In this document: in pieces, positions 1 through 7,995 of the stretch
How positions within the stretch are numbered: position 1 is the stretch's first letter
Layout of the letters: each line of letters begins with the position of its first letter
Assembly (NCBI RefSeq): GCF_900101815.1
Contig: NZ_FNAO01000004.1
Span: 1-64,000, forward strand
DNA length: 64,000 nucleotides
Direction of reading: 5' to 3'
DNA from: Pricia antarctica
Lineage (GTDB): Bacteria; Bacteroidota; Bacteroidia; Flavobacteriales; Flavobacteriaceae
The notes under the pieces: generated by a model
Seen by the model: only the letters and a program-made list of their open reading frames with translations
Told to the model about the DNA's origin: nothing
Databases searched by the model: none
Translations under genes and position numbers: made by a program

Positions 1-32
1 TTCTCGAATTCCGTTTGTTCTTCTTTTCTCAT
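1..32 (-). CDS. Possible N-terminus of an unidentified gene running off the left edge
   Basis: An ATG on the minus strand opens a frame that stays open for ten codons to the window edge and begins MRKEEQTEFE. It lies just past the inverted repeat that follows the truncated phosphatase gene, so it would be the next gene in the same direction. Ten codons are too few to assign a family. In intact arsenic cassettes an ACR3-type arsenite permease often lies here, but this start does not show that. Confidence 0.25.
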   Translation of the reverse strand, partial: MRKEEQTEFE

Positions 33-35
33 GGT

Positions 36-78
36 TCTGTCTGAATAAAATTAATGATTAAAATTTATTTCAGACAGA
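36..78. repeat. Inverted repeat at the 3' break of the truncated phosphatase gene
   Basis: The arms CTGTCTGAATAAA (37-49) and TTTATTTCAGACAG (64-77) are complementary except for one extra base. A short AT-rich stretch of about 14 bases separates them. The stop codon of the broken phosphatase gene lies in the right arm. The structure could be a terminator hairpin for the minus-strand transcript, or a scar or end of a mobile element that removed the missing 3' part of the gene. No U-run typical of a strong terminator is obvious. Confidence 0.5.
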
Positions 79-468
79 GTTCAGTTTACACTCTCTAACC
101 GGGTGTTCGTTTTCAGCGTATTTTATACTGTAAACGGGATTGTTGCCTTCTGAAATCGTTTTGACTTCAAATCCTGAATTTTGCAAAGTTTTCGCGACCA
201 TCGGGAAAAGTGCCGTGCTTTCCGTACCACCTGAATAACAGAAAACATTTTTGATATGGAAATGGTACGCCAATGTCTGCGCCCAAACCTGGGACAAGTG
301 GCTTCTTCGTGAATTGTGCGTGCAGATGAAATTTATGCGTATTTCTCTACTGTAATTTAGTTTGGACTGGATAAAATCGACCAATGGGCGCAAGGTTTGT
401 TTACGTTCTTTAGAAATTGTTGAAGTATCCAATTTTTCGATTATCAATTTTACTGTATGTCCAATCAT
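70..468 (-). pseudogene. Truncated low-molecular-weight tyrosine phosphatase / arsenate reductase-like gene
   Basis: The reading frame starts at ATG 468, 11 bases after the stop of the upstream GNAT pseudogene, and gives 132 residues. The phosphatase P-loop CTHNSRRS (C-X5-R) is intact near residue 50. It is followed by conserved-looking segments CYSGGTESTALFPMVAK and EGNNPVYSIKYAENEHP. Bacteroidota members of this family run to about 200 residues and carry the catalytic aspartate and a second cysteine-containing segment in the C-terminal third. Here the match ends at NEHPV, and eight unrelated residues precede the stop inside an inverted repeat. I infer a 3' deletion or replacement and a probably inactive product. 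The role in related cassettes is arsenate reduction or protein dephosphorylation next to arsR. Confidence 0.75.
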
Positions 469-478
469 ATACCTATGT

Positions 479-968
479 TTAAATTCCCACGATTTCATTT
501 CTTCGATCCATTGGTACGTTGTCTCTCTTAAACCATCGAGTTTCCCCAATTTTTCGCGACAACCAATTTCCCTAAACCCACATTTTTTGTACAATCGAAT
601 ACTGGCGGTGTTTTCTCACATAATGCCGCATACCAATCTCTATACTCCTTAGGATTCACTGATTTCAATCAGCATTTGTAAAAGTCGGGTTACGATACCC
701 TTACCCTGTGCTGAAGTTGGCGCATAAACGCTTACCTCTGCGACGCCGCCATAAACACATCTTTAGGAAACTTTTGACAGGGAAGCCCAGCCCAGCATAT
801 TTTCATGTTCCACAATGGTAATACGAACCCCAACCGCAAGTGCTTTTTATCCCATTCTTCCAAGGATGGAACATTTGTTTCAAATGTTGCATTTCTGATT
901 TTGATTTCCGTTTTATAAATTCGGGCAATACTGTCCAAAATATTTTTATCAATTTTCCGAAAATCCAT
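479..968 (-). pseudogene. Frameshifted GNAT N-acetyltransferase (arsenic-cassette type)
   Basis: Pieces of one GNAT acetyltransferase lie in several frames. The N-terminus is MDFRKIDKNILDSIARIYK with the family motif RNATFET. A middle part reads AEVSVYAPTSAQGKGIVTRL, covering the acetyl-CoA binding QGKGI loop. The C-terminal part reads SIRLYKKCGFREIG. Shifts are needed near 825-835, around 730-780, and between about 600 and 660, where in-frame stops also occur. A last shift near 540 restores a natural end at the stop at 479-481. Such acetyltransferases sit between DUF6428 and phosphatase genes in Bacteroidota arsenic cassettes. Several independent lesions make sequencing error an unlikely sole cause. 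Confidence 0.75.
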
Positions 969-978
969 AGTGCTGAAT

Positions 979-1446
979 TTAACAACAACCGCTATTAGGT
1001 TCGCAACAAGTTGTGGGTGTCAGCTCCGAAAGTTTCTTTTTTGGGGTATCAGTCGGGATACCGCAATCGTCCTTTGCCAAACAGTCGGTCTGTTTTGTTG
1101 TCAACAAGAAGTTAGTTCCGTCAAAATCAAGTCCGAATTTCCCGATTGTGTCGGTTTGATATTCCACTTCGATTTCCAGATCGCCCAATTCCAAGATCTT
1201 TTCCGAAAGTTCGATGATGGCCTTTAATTTTTCAGGATGTAACCTGTGGTCATAATCGTTGGCGTTCCAAAGCTGAAAGTTCGCTACTTCCTCTTTTCGT
1301 ACCGTCCCGCCACAATCAATGAAATCTTTGGTTATTTTTCCCACTTCGGTAACGTGAAAGTGGTTCGGCACTAGTTCTCCGTTTGGTAATTGGAAAGCAA
1401 TTTTTTCCAATTGTTCAAGTCTGTTTTTAACTTCCGATAGTTTCAT
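979..1446 (-). CDS. DUF6428 family protein
   Basis: This is a 155-residue protein with the family signature LPNGELVPNHFHVTEVG near residues 20-36, followed by FIDCGGTVRKE. The C-terminus is cysteine-rich: TTCCEPNSGCC, plus two more cysteines at DCLAKDDCG. The clustered cysteines and the position directly after arsR suggest a small thiol or metalloid-responsive protein, but no biochemical function is established for the family as far as I know. It is the last undamaged gene of the cassette; the next gene downstream is broken. Length and start agree with relatives recalled from Bacteroidota. Confidence 0.8.
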   Translation of the reverse strand: MKLSEVKNRLEQLEKIAFQLPNGELVPNHFHVTEVGKITKDFIDCGGTVRKEEVANFQLWNANDYDHRLHPEKLKAIIELSEKILELGDLEIEVEYQTDTIGKFGLDFDGTNFLLTTKQTDCLAKDDCGIPTDTPKKKLSELTPTTCCEPNSGCC

Positions 1447-1494
1447 AATTTTATTGTTTTATTGCGATTATACGATTGATGTACCCAAATTTTT

Positions 1495-1824
1495 TCAACA
1501 ACAATCTTCATTAGCGATATCTTGGTCTAAAAACTGCAGCATAACATTTTTCATTTTACTCCAGTTCTCCATATTGATGCAGTAACAAACGCTTGTACCT
1601 TCTACATTGCCTTTGATAAGTCCTAAATGTTTTAATTCCTTAAGATGTTGCGAAATAGTCGGTTGGGCAAGACCGATTTCATTGACCAGATCGCCACATA
1701 CACACCTGTCGATTTTGAATAGATGCTGCAAGATAGCTACCCTTGCAGGATGTCCAAAGACTTTGGCGAACAAAGAAATTTCGTTTTGTTCGTCTGTAAA
1801 CATTTCTGTTTTGGTTAATCCCAT
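1495..1824 (-). CDS. ArsR/SmtB-family metalloregulatory repressor
   Basis: This 109-residue winged-helix protein has a helix-turn-helix in the region CGDLVNEIGLAQPTISQHLKELKHLGLI. The metalloid-sensing motif CVCGDL lies in the alpha-3 position near residue 42, as in ArsR. A further cysteine pair ends the protein (EDCC). ArsR proteins dimerise, bind the promoter of their own operon and release it when As(III) or Sb(III) binds the cysteines. It heads the minus-strand cassette, so it probably autoregulates. Regulator and DUF6428 gene look intact while the two enzyme genes downstream are damaged. The metal specificity is inferred from the motif only. Confidence 0.88.
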   Translation of the reverse strand: MGLTKTEMFTDEQNEISLFAKVFGHPARVAILQHLFKIDRCVCGDLVNEIGLAQPTISQHLKELKHLGLIKGNVEGTSVCYCINMENWSKMKNVMLQFLDQDIANEDCC

Positions 1825-2235
1825 CTTCTTTTATTTGTTAATTGCAATATTACGATAAAACTTTATATTAGGGAATAAAACAGCAAATTAAATGGTAACC
1901 ATCCACGCATTAAATCAATTCCTATATTTCTCTTTCTAGAAAGCGATAAATCTTAACTGAAAATTGTCCATTCCAAAAAATTACGTTTATCGCTTTTTCT
2001 TTTTACACGACCGATTTTACGAGATTTTTTCTCAAAGACGCGAAACGATCCCCTAATGAGTCCCATTTTTGGTCTCTTTTAGTAGTTTCGTTAATTGACC
2101 TTTTATGGGACACTTTAGGCCATGATTAAGTCTTTGACCTTTTTCATGAGGTTTTCTTTTATAACCTTCGTCGAAAGCAGCATCAGGCAGGCCTTGAATT
2201 TTTTGAAATTAGTATGCTTCGTAAAAAATGGGAAC
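1825..2235. other. 411-base gene-free stretch between arsR and mnmE
   Basis: No convincing coding region is seen on either strand. The stretch is AT-rich and contains arsR promoter DNA near 1825-1900. It is bounded on the right by the last codons of mnmE. The 3' end of mnmE is a known integration site for some genomic islands (SGI1 family), and a degraded cassette lies alongside. I could not find a second copy of the mnmE end sequence in 1-2235. Confidence 0.5.
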
Positions 2236-3696
2236 CTATTTCCCAATACAAAAATTAGCAAAAATATTCCCCAAAAGTTCGTCGTTCGTCACTTGACCCG
2301 TAATCTCGCCAAGATGATAGAGCGCCTCTCGAACATCAATGGCCATAAGGTCGCTTGGTAGTTCTTCGTCGATCCCCAGCTGTACTTTATCGATTTCCTC
2401 AAGGGCTTTCAGCAGAGCGTTGTAGTGACGAGTGTTGGTGACAATGGTCTCGTTGTTTCGCAGGGCGCCGGTGTTGACGAACTGCAATAATCGGGATTGG
2501 AGTTCTTCTACACCTTGCCCCGTTTTGGCGGAAAGAAGCACTAAATCGGACTGCCTGGTAGACCGATTGGAAACCTCCTCGAATGGTATGCGAAATTGAG
2601 ATTCGAGGTTTGAGATTTCTTCCTCTGAAAGCCTGTCGATTTTGTTGGCCACTAATACAAGAGGTTTTTGAGGATATTTATTCTTGATTTTTTTGATTTC
2701 GAGAAGCAAATCCTTAGCTTTTAATCCGGAATTTACCTGTTCGTTCGGCGCGCTTATAACCGCACTGGCGTCGAACAGGTACAACGTTACCTCCGACTTC
2801 CCAATCTTCTCAAAAGTCCGTTTAATACCCATTCCCTCGATCACATCTTCGGTCTCGCGAATACCTGCCGTATCGATAAATCGGAAGCCGATGCCCCCGA
2901 TACTTATTTCATCTTCGATGGTGTCGCGTGTCGTTCCTGCGATTTCGGAGACTAAAGCGCGCTCTTCGTTTAATAGTGCATTTAGTAAGGTGGATTTCCC
3001 AACGTTCGGCTCTCCCACTATGGCTACCGGAATACCGTTTTTAATGACGTTGCCGACGGCGAAGGAATCGATCAGACGTTTGAGCACCTTTTGTATTTTA
3101 TCAATCAAAGCCTTGAAATCGTTTCGGTTGGCGAATTCGACATCCTCTTCGGCAAAGTCCAATTCAAGTTCGATCAAGGAAGCAAAGTTGAGGAGTTCTT
3201 CCCGAAGGTTTTTTATTTCGTTACTAAAGCCACCACGCATTTGTTGGATAGCAATCTGATGCGAGGCAGCGTTGTCACTGGCAATCAAATCGGCTACGGC
3301 CTCGGCTTGACTGAGATCCATTTTTCCGTTGAGAAAGGCGCGAAGGGTAAACTCCCCGGCATCGGCCATGCGGCATCCGTTTCTTAGAAACAACTGAATG
3401 ATCTGCTGTTGTATGTACGGCGAACCGTGACAGGAGATTTCTACCACATTCTCTCCCGTGTAGGAATTTGGGGCTTTGAAAATGGAGACCAAGACTTCAT
3501 CCAAAGTTTGCTTTCCTTCAACAATGTGGCCCAACACAATGGTATGGCTCTTTTGCTCGACCAATTTTTTTCCATGGATGGATTTAAAAAAAGGAGTGGT
3601 TGCAGCGATGGCATCACTGCCCGAAATCCGGATGACGGCAATAGCGCCCGCCCCCGAAGGCGTGGCCAATGCGATGATGGAATCATTTGGAATCAT
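2236..3696 (-). CDS. mnmE: tRNA uridine-5-carboxymethylaminomethyl(34) GTPase MnmE
   Basis: A full-length 486-residue MnmE. The N-terminal tetrahydrofolate-binding domain begins MIPNDSIIALATPSGAGAIA. The central G domain carries the P-loop GEPNVGKST near residue 228, then GTTRD, DTAG and the base-specificity motif NKID. The C-terminal end is the conserved FCIGK with its catalytic cysteine. With MnmG it makes the cmnm5 modification at U34 of certain tRNAs in the cytoplasm. It is transcribed alone on the minus strand, divergently from a secreted coiled-coil protein gene. A TATTTTTG element ends only seven bases before the ATG, which would give a very short leader if used. Confidence 0.97.
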   Translation of the reverse strand: MIPNDSIIALATPSGAGAIAVIRISGSDAIAATTPFFKSIHGKKLVEQKSHTIVLGHIVEGKQTLDEVLVSIFKAPNSYTGENVVEISCHGSPYIQQQIIQLFLRNGCRMADAGEFTLRAFLNGKMDLSQAEAVADLIASDNAASHQIAIQQMRGGFSNEIKNLREELLNFASLIELELDFAEEDVEFANRNDFKALIDKIQKVLKRLIDSFAVGNVIKNGIPVAIVGEPNVGKSTLLNALLNEERALVSEIAGTTRDTIEDEISIGGIGFRFIDTAGIRETEDVIEGMGIKRTFEKIGKSEVTLYLFDASAVISAPNEQVNSGLKAKDLLLEIKKIKNKYPQKPLVLVANKIDRLSEEEISNLESQFRIPFEEVSNRSTRQSDLVLLSAKTGQGVEELQSRLLQFVNTGALRNNETIVTNTRHYNALLKALEEIDKVQLGIDEELPSDLMAIDVREALYHLGEITGQVTNDELLGNIFANFCIGK

Positions 3697-3822
3697 TCCT
3701 CAAAAATACGTAAAATGTTGCGGAAAGCGGAAGTTCGAACGCTGGGCAATTTAACGTTAAAATTGTAGCATCGACATGGGATTAATGTATACCTTCGAAC
3801 CATAAATTGACAAAGAAATCGT

Positions 3823-4284
3823 ATGAAATATAAAAGATTTATTTCCATGGTTACGCTCACATTGGCCGTGGGCGCTTTTTCCTATGCCCAAGATGGCAAT
3901 GTCGGCAATGACTCCATTTTAAAAGTGCAGCAGGCGGAGCAGAAGGCCAAAGAAATGCAAGCTCAAATAGATCAGGCCGAGAAGGAAGCTACAAGGGCGG
4001 ACAAAGAGGCGAAAAAAGCGGAAAAAGCACAGAAAAAGCTGGAGAAGGAAGCGAAAAAAATCGAGGATTTAAAAGAGGACGTAATCCATACAAAAGAGGA
4101 TATCGCAAAAGGAAATCGTAAAGTAAACAAGCTTCAGGAAGATATGGAGCTGGATAAAGTAAAGGGAAAACTTTCGCCCAACGATATCGATAAAATCAAC
4201 AATAAAATTGAGAAAGAGAAACTGCGCGTGATTAAGAACAAAGAAAAGCTGCGCAAATTGGAAAAGAAGCTTGAAAAAAGCTAG
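3823..4284 (+). CDS. Secreted, highly charged coiled-coil protein of unknown function
   Basis: This 153-residue protein has a clear Sec signal peptide (MKYKRFISMVTLTLAVGAF, probably cleaved after SYA). The mature part is almost entirely Lys/Glu/Ala/Asp-rich heptad sequence, for example KAQKKLEKEAKKIEDLKEDV, predicting one or two long periplasmic helices. No cysteine, catalytic motif or membrane segment follows the signal. It is a single-gene unit: mnmE diverges upstream and a strong hairpin terminator follows 23 bases downstream. Similar small charged periplasmic proteins occur in many Flavobacteriaceae, but I do not recognise a defined family. Confidence 0.75.
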   Translation: MKYKRFISMVTLTLAVGAFSYAQDGNVGNDSILKVQQAEQKAKEMQAQIDQAEKEATRADKEAKKAEKAQKKLEKEAKKIEDLKEDVIHTKEDIAKGNRKVNKLQEDMELDKVKGKLSPNDIDKINNKIEKEKLRVIKNKEKLRKLEKKLEKS

Positions 4285-4306
4285 CCTATGCTTAATGTAA
4301 TTTTAT

Positions 4307-4343
4307 AATCCCGTTCCCGTTTCAGGAACGGGATTTTTTTTTC
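4307..4343 (+). terminator. Rho-independent terminator after the coiled-coil protein gene
   Basis: The arms AATCCCGTTCC (4307-4317) and GGAACGGGATT (4325-4335) form a perfect 11-base stem with a seven-base loop, followed directly by a T-run. It ends the transcript of the gene stopping at 4284. Confidence 0.92.
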
Positions 4344-4537
4344 TTTTGTGGGCCAGTGGGGCCAGTGTGACAGCGTACAGAAAAAAACGAACTCAGAGCA
4401 GTTGATATCATGAAAAAATGACCCCGCACTAGCACCTAATCTCAAACATCAACCATCTATCATCCATCATCCGGTTCATTGTAACATTTTCCATTTTGAT
4501 TCGTCTTATTGATAGAAACCCTTAAAAATAATCAAAA

Positions 4538-4903
4538 ATGGAAGTCATCAATCAAAGCAAAGCACTGGAAAGTAACAATTCATTATTGGTGCTGACTCAC
4601 TTATCTCAATTATTGACCTATGTTACCGGCTTCGGCGGGCTTATCGTCCCTTTGGTCATCTGGCTCACCTCTAAGGATAAAATTGCCGGAATGGACGAGC
4701 ACGGAAAGTCCATTGTAAATTTTCAATTGAGCGTGCTGCTTTTTGTGGTTCTTAGTATTCCCGCAATTCTAGTGCTCGGCTTAGGTATCTTGAGCCTGAT
4801 ATTTATCGGAATCATCGCCTTCGTGCTACCCATAGTCAATGCGGTAAAAGCCAGCAACCGCGAATCACCGAGCTATTTTATGACGATTCGGTTTATTGCT
4901 TAG
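4538..4903 (+). CDS. DUF4870 domain-containing membrane protein
   Basis: This 121-residue protein has three to four hydrophobic segments. An N-terminal soluble part SKALESNNSLLVLTHLSQLL leads into a first membrane span (YVTGFGGLIVPLVIWLTSKD). The signature HGKSIVNFQLSVLLF follows near residues 60-75, then two further spans. This arrangement matches DUF4870/Tic20-like small membrane proteins, whose function is unknown. It is a monocistronic gene between two terminators, ending 18 bases before a hairpin shared with convergent dnaN. Confidence 0.85.
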   Translation: MEVINQSKALESNNSLLVLTHLSQLLTYVTGFGGLIVPLVIWLTSKDKIAGMDEHGKSIVNFQLSVLLFVVLSIPAILVLGLGILSLIFIGIIAFVLPIVNAVKASNRESPSYFMTIRFIA

Positions 4904-4920
4904 ATAATTCTGAAACCAAA

Positions 4921-4953
4921 AAATCCTGAACGAAATGTTCAGGATTTTTTTAT
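4921..4953. terminator. Terminator hairpin between DUF4870 gene and dnaN
   Basis: The arms AAATCCTGAA (4921-4930) and TTCAGGATTT (4938-4947) form a perfect ten-base stem, seven-base loop and trailing T-run for the plus strand. A-residues on the other side allow it to work for the convergent minus-strand dnaN transcript as well. Confidence 0.88.
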
Positions 4954-4979
4954 CTTAAAGTGAAAAATCTCAAAAAAGA

Positions 4980-6098
4980 TTACCCGTTCAACATCACGGG
5001 CATCACTAACATCGTTACGTTTTCCCCTTCATCGAGCCCATCGGCGGGCGTAAGGATTCCCGCGCGATTGGGAAGGCTCATTTCTAAAGTAACCTCTTCG
5101 GAGTTGAGGTTGTTCAGCATTTCGGTCAGGAAGCGGGAATTGAACCCGATTTGCATATCGTCGCCTTGGTAGGCGCAGGTCAATCGTTCTTCGGCCTTAT
5201 TGCTGTAATCGATATCCTCGGCGGAAATATTCAGTTCGGTACCGGCGATCTTTAATCGGATTTGGTGCGTCGTCTTGTTGGAGAAAATCGCAACCCGACG
5301 TACGGAACTCAAAAATTGATTTCTGGAAATCGATAATTTATTCGGATTCTCCTTGGGAATCACCGCCTCGTAGTTCGGATACTTCCCATCGATCAAACGA
5401 CAGATCAGTACGGTTTCCTCAAAGCTGAATTTGGCGTTACTGTCGTTGTATTCGATAAGGACATCCGACTCACTTCCCCCTAAAATCCCTTTTAACAGGT
5501 TCAAGGGCTTTTTCGGCATGATAAATTCCGCCACTTCCGAAGCGGACACATCGTCACGTCTGTATTTTACCAATTTGTGCGCATCCGTAGCGACGAAGGT
5601 CAGGTTTTCCGTGGAAAACTGAAAGAAAACGCCGCTCATCACAGGTCGTAAATCATCATTTCCCGACGCGAATATGGTCTTATCGATGGCAGTGGCCAGA
5701 ATATCGCCCATTAAAGTAGTGGAACTCGGATCGGCCAATTCTACCGCTTTCGGAAACTCCGCGCCTTCGGCATAAGCCAGTGCATATTTACCGGAGTTTG
5801 AGCTGATTTCGACCGTATGGTTGTCCTCGACTACAAAAGTCAAGGGCTGTTCGGGGAAGGTTTTTAAGATATCCAATAATAAACGCGCGGGTACGGCGAT
5901 GGTACCCTCACTTTCGGAATCTACTTTTAAGACCGAACTCATAGTGGTCTCCAGATCCGAGGCGGACACAGTTAGTTTGGCCTTGTTCAGGTCAAAAAGA
6001 AAATTATCAAGAATGGGCAGCGTGTTACTATTGTTGATTACGCCCCCCAAAATCTGTAGTTGCTTTAAAAGGTAAGTGCTCGATACTATGAACTTCAT
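4980..6098 (-). CDS. dnaN: DNA polymerase III subunit beta (sliding clamp)
   Basis: A complete 372-residue beta clamp, beginning MKFIVSSTYLLKQLQILGG and ending with the hydrophobic C-terminal segment TMLVMPVMLNG typical of the Bacteroidota clamp. The three-domain length and the motifs DNFLFDLN, ATDAHKLVKYR and LPNRAGILTP fit throughout. It tethers polymerase III and repair factors to DNA. It is not next to dnaA or recF here, which is usual for this phylum. A good Bacteroidota promoter element lies 84-91 bases upstream, after the stop of gldG. Confidence 0.97.
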   Translation of the reverse strand: MKFIVSSTYLLKQLQILGGVINNSNTLPILDNFLFDLNKAKLTVSASDLETTMSSVLKVDSESEGTIAVPARLLLDILKTFPEQPLTFVVEDNHTVEISSNSGKYALAYAEGAEFPKAVELADPSSTTLMGDILATAIDKTIFASGNDDLRPVMSGVFFQFSTENLTFVATDAHKLVKYRRDDVSASEVAEFIMPKKPLNLLKGILGGSESDVLIEYNDSNAKFSFEETVLICRLIDGKYPNYEAVIPKENPNKLSISRNQFLSSVRRVAIFSNKTTHQIRLKIAGTELNISAEDIDYSNKAEERLTCAYQGDDMQIGFNSRFLTEMLNNLNSEEVTLEMSLPNRAGILTPADGLDEGENVTMLVMPVMLNG

Positions 6099-6181
6099 AG
6101 GGTAGTTTTATTTCAATTTTGTGTCAAATAGGGTTCTGGAATGTCTTGAAATTGCACGGAAAGTTCAAAAATCATGACAAA

Positions 6182-6217
6182 CAAAGATATCTGAATTGCT
6201 CTTTTTAGCGAAACAAA
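6182..6217 (-). promoter_or_regulatory. Probable housekeeping promoter of dnaN
   Basis: On the minus strand the -7 element TATCTTTG (6189-6182) matches the Bacteroidota TAnnTTTG consensus exactly. About 20 bases upstream lies TTTC, inside a TTTGTTTC run (6217-6210) that can serve as the -33 box. The predicted start gives a leader of roughly 75 bases before dnaN. Confidence 0.55.
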
Positions 6218-6228
6218 CTTATCAACAT

Positions 6229-7893
6229 CTAGGCACCGTATTTTCGTCTTCTAAAAAAGGTGAAACCTAGTCCGAAAACAAGGGTTAAGACTAGCGGAAG
6301 TCCTATGTTCACTAGTTGCCACTTGGTTTTATGGGCGGCTATTTTTTGGGTATCCAAAAAGGGTATGGCCACCTTTTTATTTCTAATGTTTATAAGTCCG
6401 CTATCGTCTAACAGGTAATTGACGGCGTTTATCAAAAATTCTTTGTTCCCGTAATAATTGTTGGTCCATTTATCGTACCCCAGTTCCAAAGGACGGCCGT
6501 TGCGCACTTGATTTTTGATGATATCGCCATCGGAAACCACTAGCATTTTATTGGATTTTCCTTTTTCAAGAGGATTTCGGAGTTGCGCCGGTTTGACGCG
6601 GTTGGCGAAAACGGAGGTGAAATCGCCGGCTACCAATACAGCCAATGCCTTGTTGCCATTGGTATAATTTTCTTTTTTCGGGGAACTATGGATGATGTCG
6701 AGACTAATTTGTTTCGGCGTCCCCTCTAAACGGGATAAGGGCGAACTTTGAAGAAGTACCGTTTTTTTATTTGCATTGGCTAGCGTATCGATAGAACTGG
6801 CAAATTGTAACCGGATGGCTTCCAGATTATTATTAATAGGATGATTATTGCGCGAGAAAACCATAGGATGATAGTACCAAGGCACGGGGTTGTATTGGGA
6901 TGCATTCCCTTCCCCGGTCGCCAATACGATCTGGGTAAAATACATATCGTTGACCAAATCAGGATTGACCCGGATACCGTACTTAAAAAAGAAATCGTTC
7001 AGGTTCAAGTTTCGAGGGAAGGCCATTGCGGCTTTCTGTTCGTTAAAAAGACTGTCAAGCTCCATGCTAACCGCGTCGATCAACCATATTGTTTTTCCGC
7101 CATTAACGATATACTGATCCATCACATATTTTTCACTTTCTGAAAAAGCCTCGGTCGGTTTGGCAATCAGGGCGAGATTATATCCTTTTAATTGATCTAA
7201 AGTTTTTTGCGGATTTCCGGAAACGGAATCCAGCGTTATTGCGCCGATATTGTAATAATCACGAATGGAGGTCAAAAAATCGGCTAAATAGATATCCTCA
7301 AGTTCGCCATTGCCCTTGATGACGGCAATCTGTTTCTTTTTTTGGATGGCGATTTTAGAAAACGCATCCGCAAAGGCATATTCCAATTGCTGTACGGAAT
7401 TATTGACCCGCTCTTCGATAGTAGCCCCTAATTTGTTTTTCAGCAGCGGCACTTTTACCGTTTTATTCCCATAATTGACCATGGCCCACGGAAAGACGAT
7501 GTCTTGCGATACCTTACTATTATCTTCCACGGTCACCTGGGCTGGTGTGAGACCCAATTTCTGTAGTCCAGCTACACTTTCCTTGATATTCTTGGTATTT
7601 TCTAAAGGATTTACGAACGTGAACTTGATGTTTCCGTTCTCCGATGCAAATTCCTCCAAAATCTGGCGGGTTTCTGTCCTCAGTTTAACGAATTCCGGGG
7701 GTAGGTTGCCTTCCAACAAAACATCGACGATGACCGGTCTCCCCAATTCCGAAACGGCATCGAGGGCAGCTTCGGATAACGTGTACCGATGGTCTTCGGT
7801 AAAATCGAATCGGGTGTATATAAAACCGGAAAGCGCATTGATCAATATCAAAAGCAATAGGGCGGCAGCGATGGAAACCAAAGTTTTTTTCAT
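6229..7893 (-). CDS. gldG: Gliding-motility ABC transporter substrate-binding protein GldG
   Basis: This 554-residue protein has an N-terminal membrane anchor (VSIAAALLLLILINALSGF). A long periplasmic ABC-type-uptake domain begins FDFTEDHRYTLSEAALDAV. A C-terminal membrane helix (GLPLVLTLVFGLGFTFF) is followed by the basic tail RRRKYGA. This order is that of GldG, which with permease GldF and ATPase GldA forms a transporter needed for gliding in Flavobacterium johnsoniae, though its cargo is unclear. It follows gldF by about 100 bases on the same strand, so they are probably co-transcribed. gldA is not in this window. Confidence 0.93.
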   Translation of the reverse strand: MKKTLVSIAAALLLLILINALSGFIYTRFDFTEDHRYTLSEAALDAVSELGRPVIVDVLLEGNLPPEFVKLRTETRQILEEFASENGNIKFTFVNPLENTKNIKESVAGLQKLGLTPAQVTVEDNSKVSQDIVFPWAMVNYGNKTVKVPLLKNKLGATIEERVNNSVQQLEYAFADAFSKIAIQKKKQIAVIKGNGELEDIYLADFLTSIRDYYNIGAITLDSVSGNPQKTLDQLKGYNLALIAKPTEAFSESEKYVMDQYIVNGGKTIWLIDAVSMELDSLFNEQKAAMAFPRNLNLNDFFFKYGIRVNPDLVNDMYFTQIVLATGEGNASQYNPVPWYYHPMVFSRNNHPINNNLEAIRLQFASSIDTLANANKKTVLLQSSPLSRLEGTPKQISLDIIHSSPKKENYTNGNKALAVLVAGDFTSVFANRVKPAQLRNPLEKGKSNKMLVVSDGDIIKNQVRNGRPLELGYDKWTNNYYGNKEFLINAVNYLLDDSGLINIRNKKVAIPFLDTQKIAAHKTKWQLVNIGLPLVLTLVFGLGFTFFRRRKYGA

Positions 7894-7995
7894 TTTTGTT
7901 GGATTTATTTTTCCGCGGCTGTGCTTCGTTTTTATTGTGAATTTGACTTTTTTTGGAATTTGAACACCTCTGGGACGCAGCCCTAGAGATAATCA

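Noticed and set aside
362-652. Plus-strand frame opposite the arsenic pseudogenes
   Set aside because: It is the antisense of the phosphatase and GNAT remnants, which are recognisable on the minus strand.
2122-2361. Plus-strand frame spanning the mnmE end
   Set aside because: It overlaps the 3' end of mnmE in antisense and has no recognisable sequence.
2684-3259. Long plus-strand frame (191 codons)
   Set aside because: It is fully opposite the clearly identified mnmE coding sequence.
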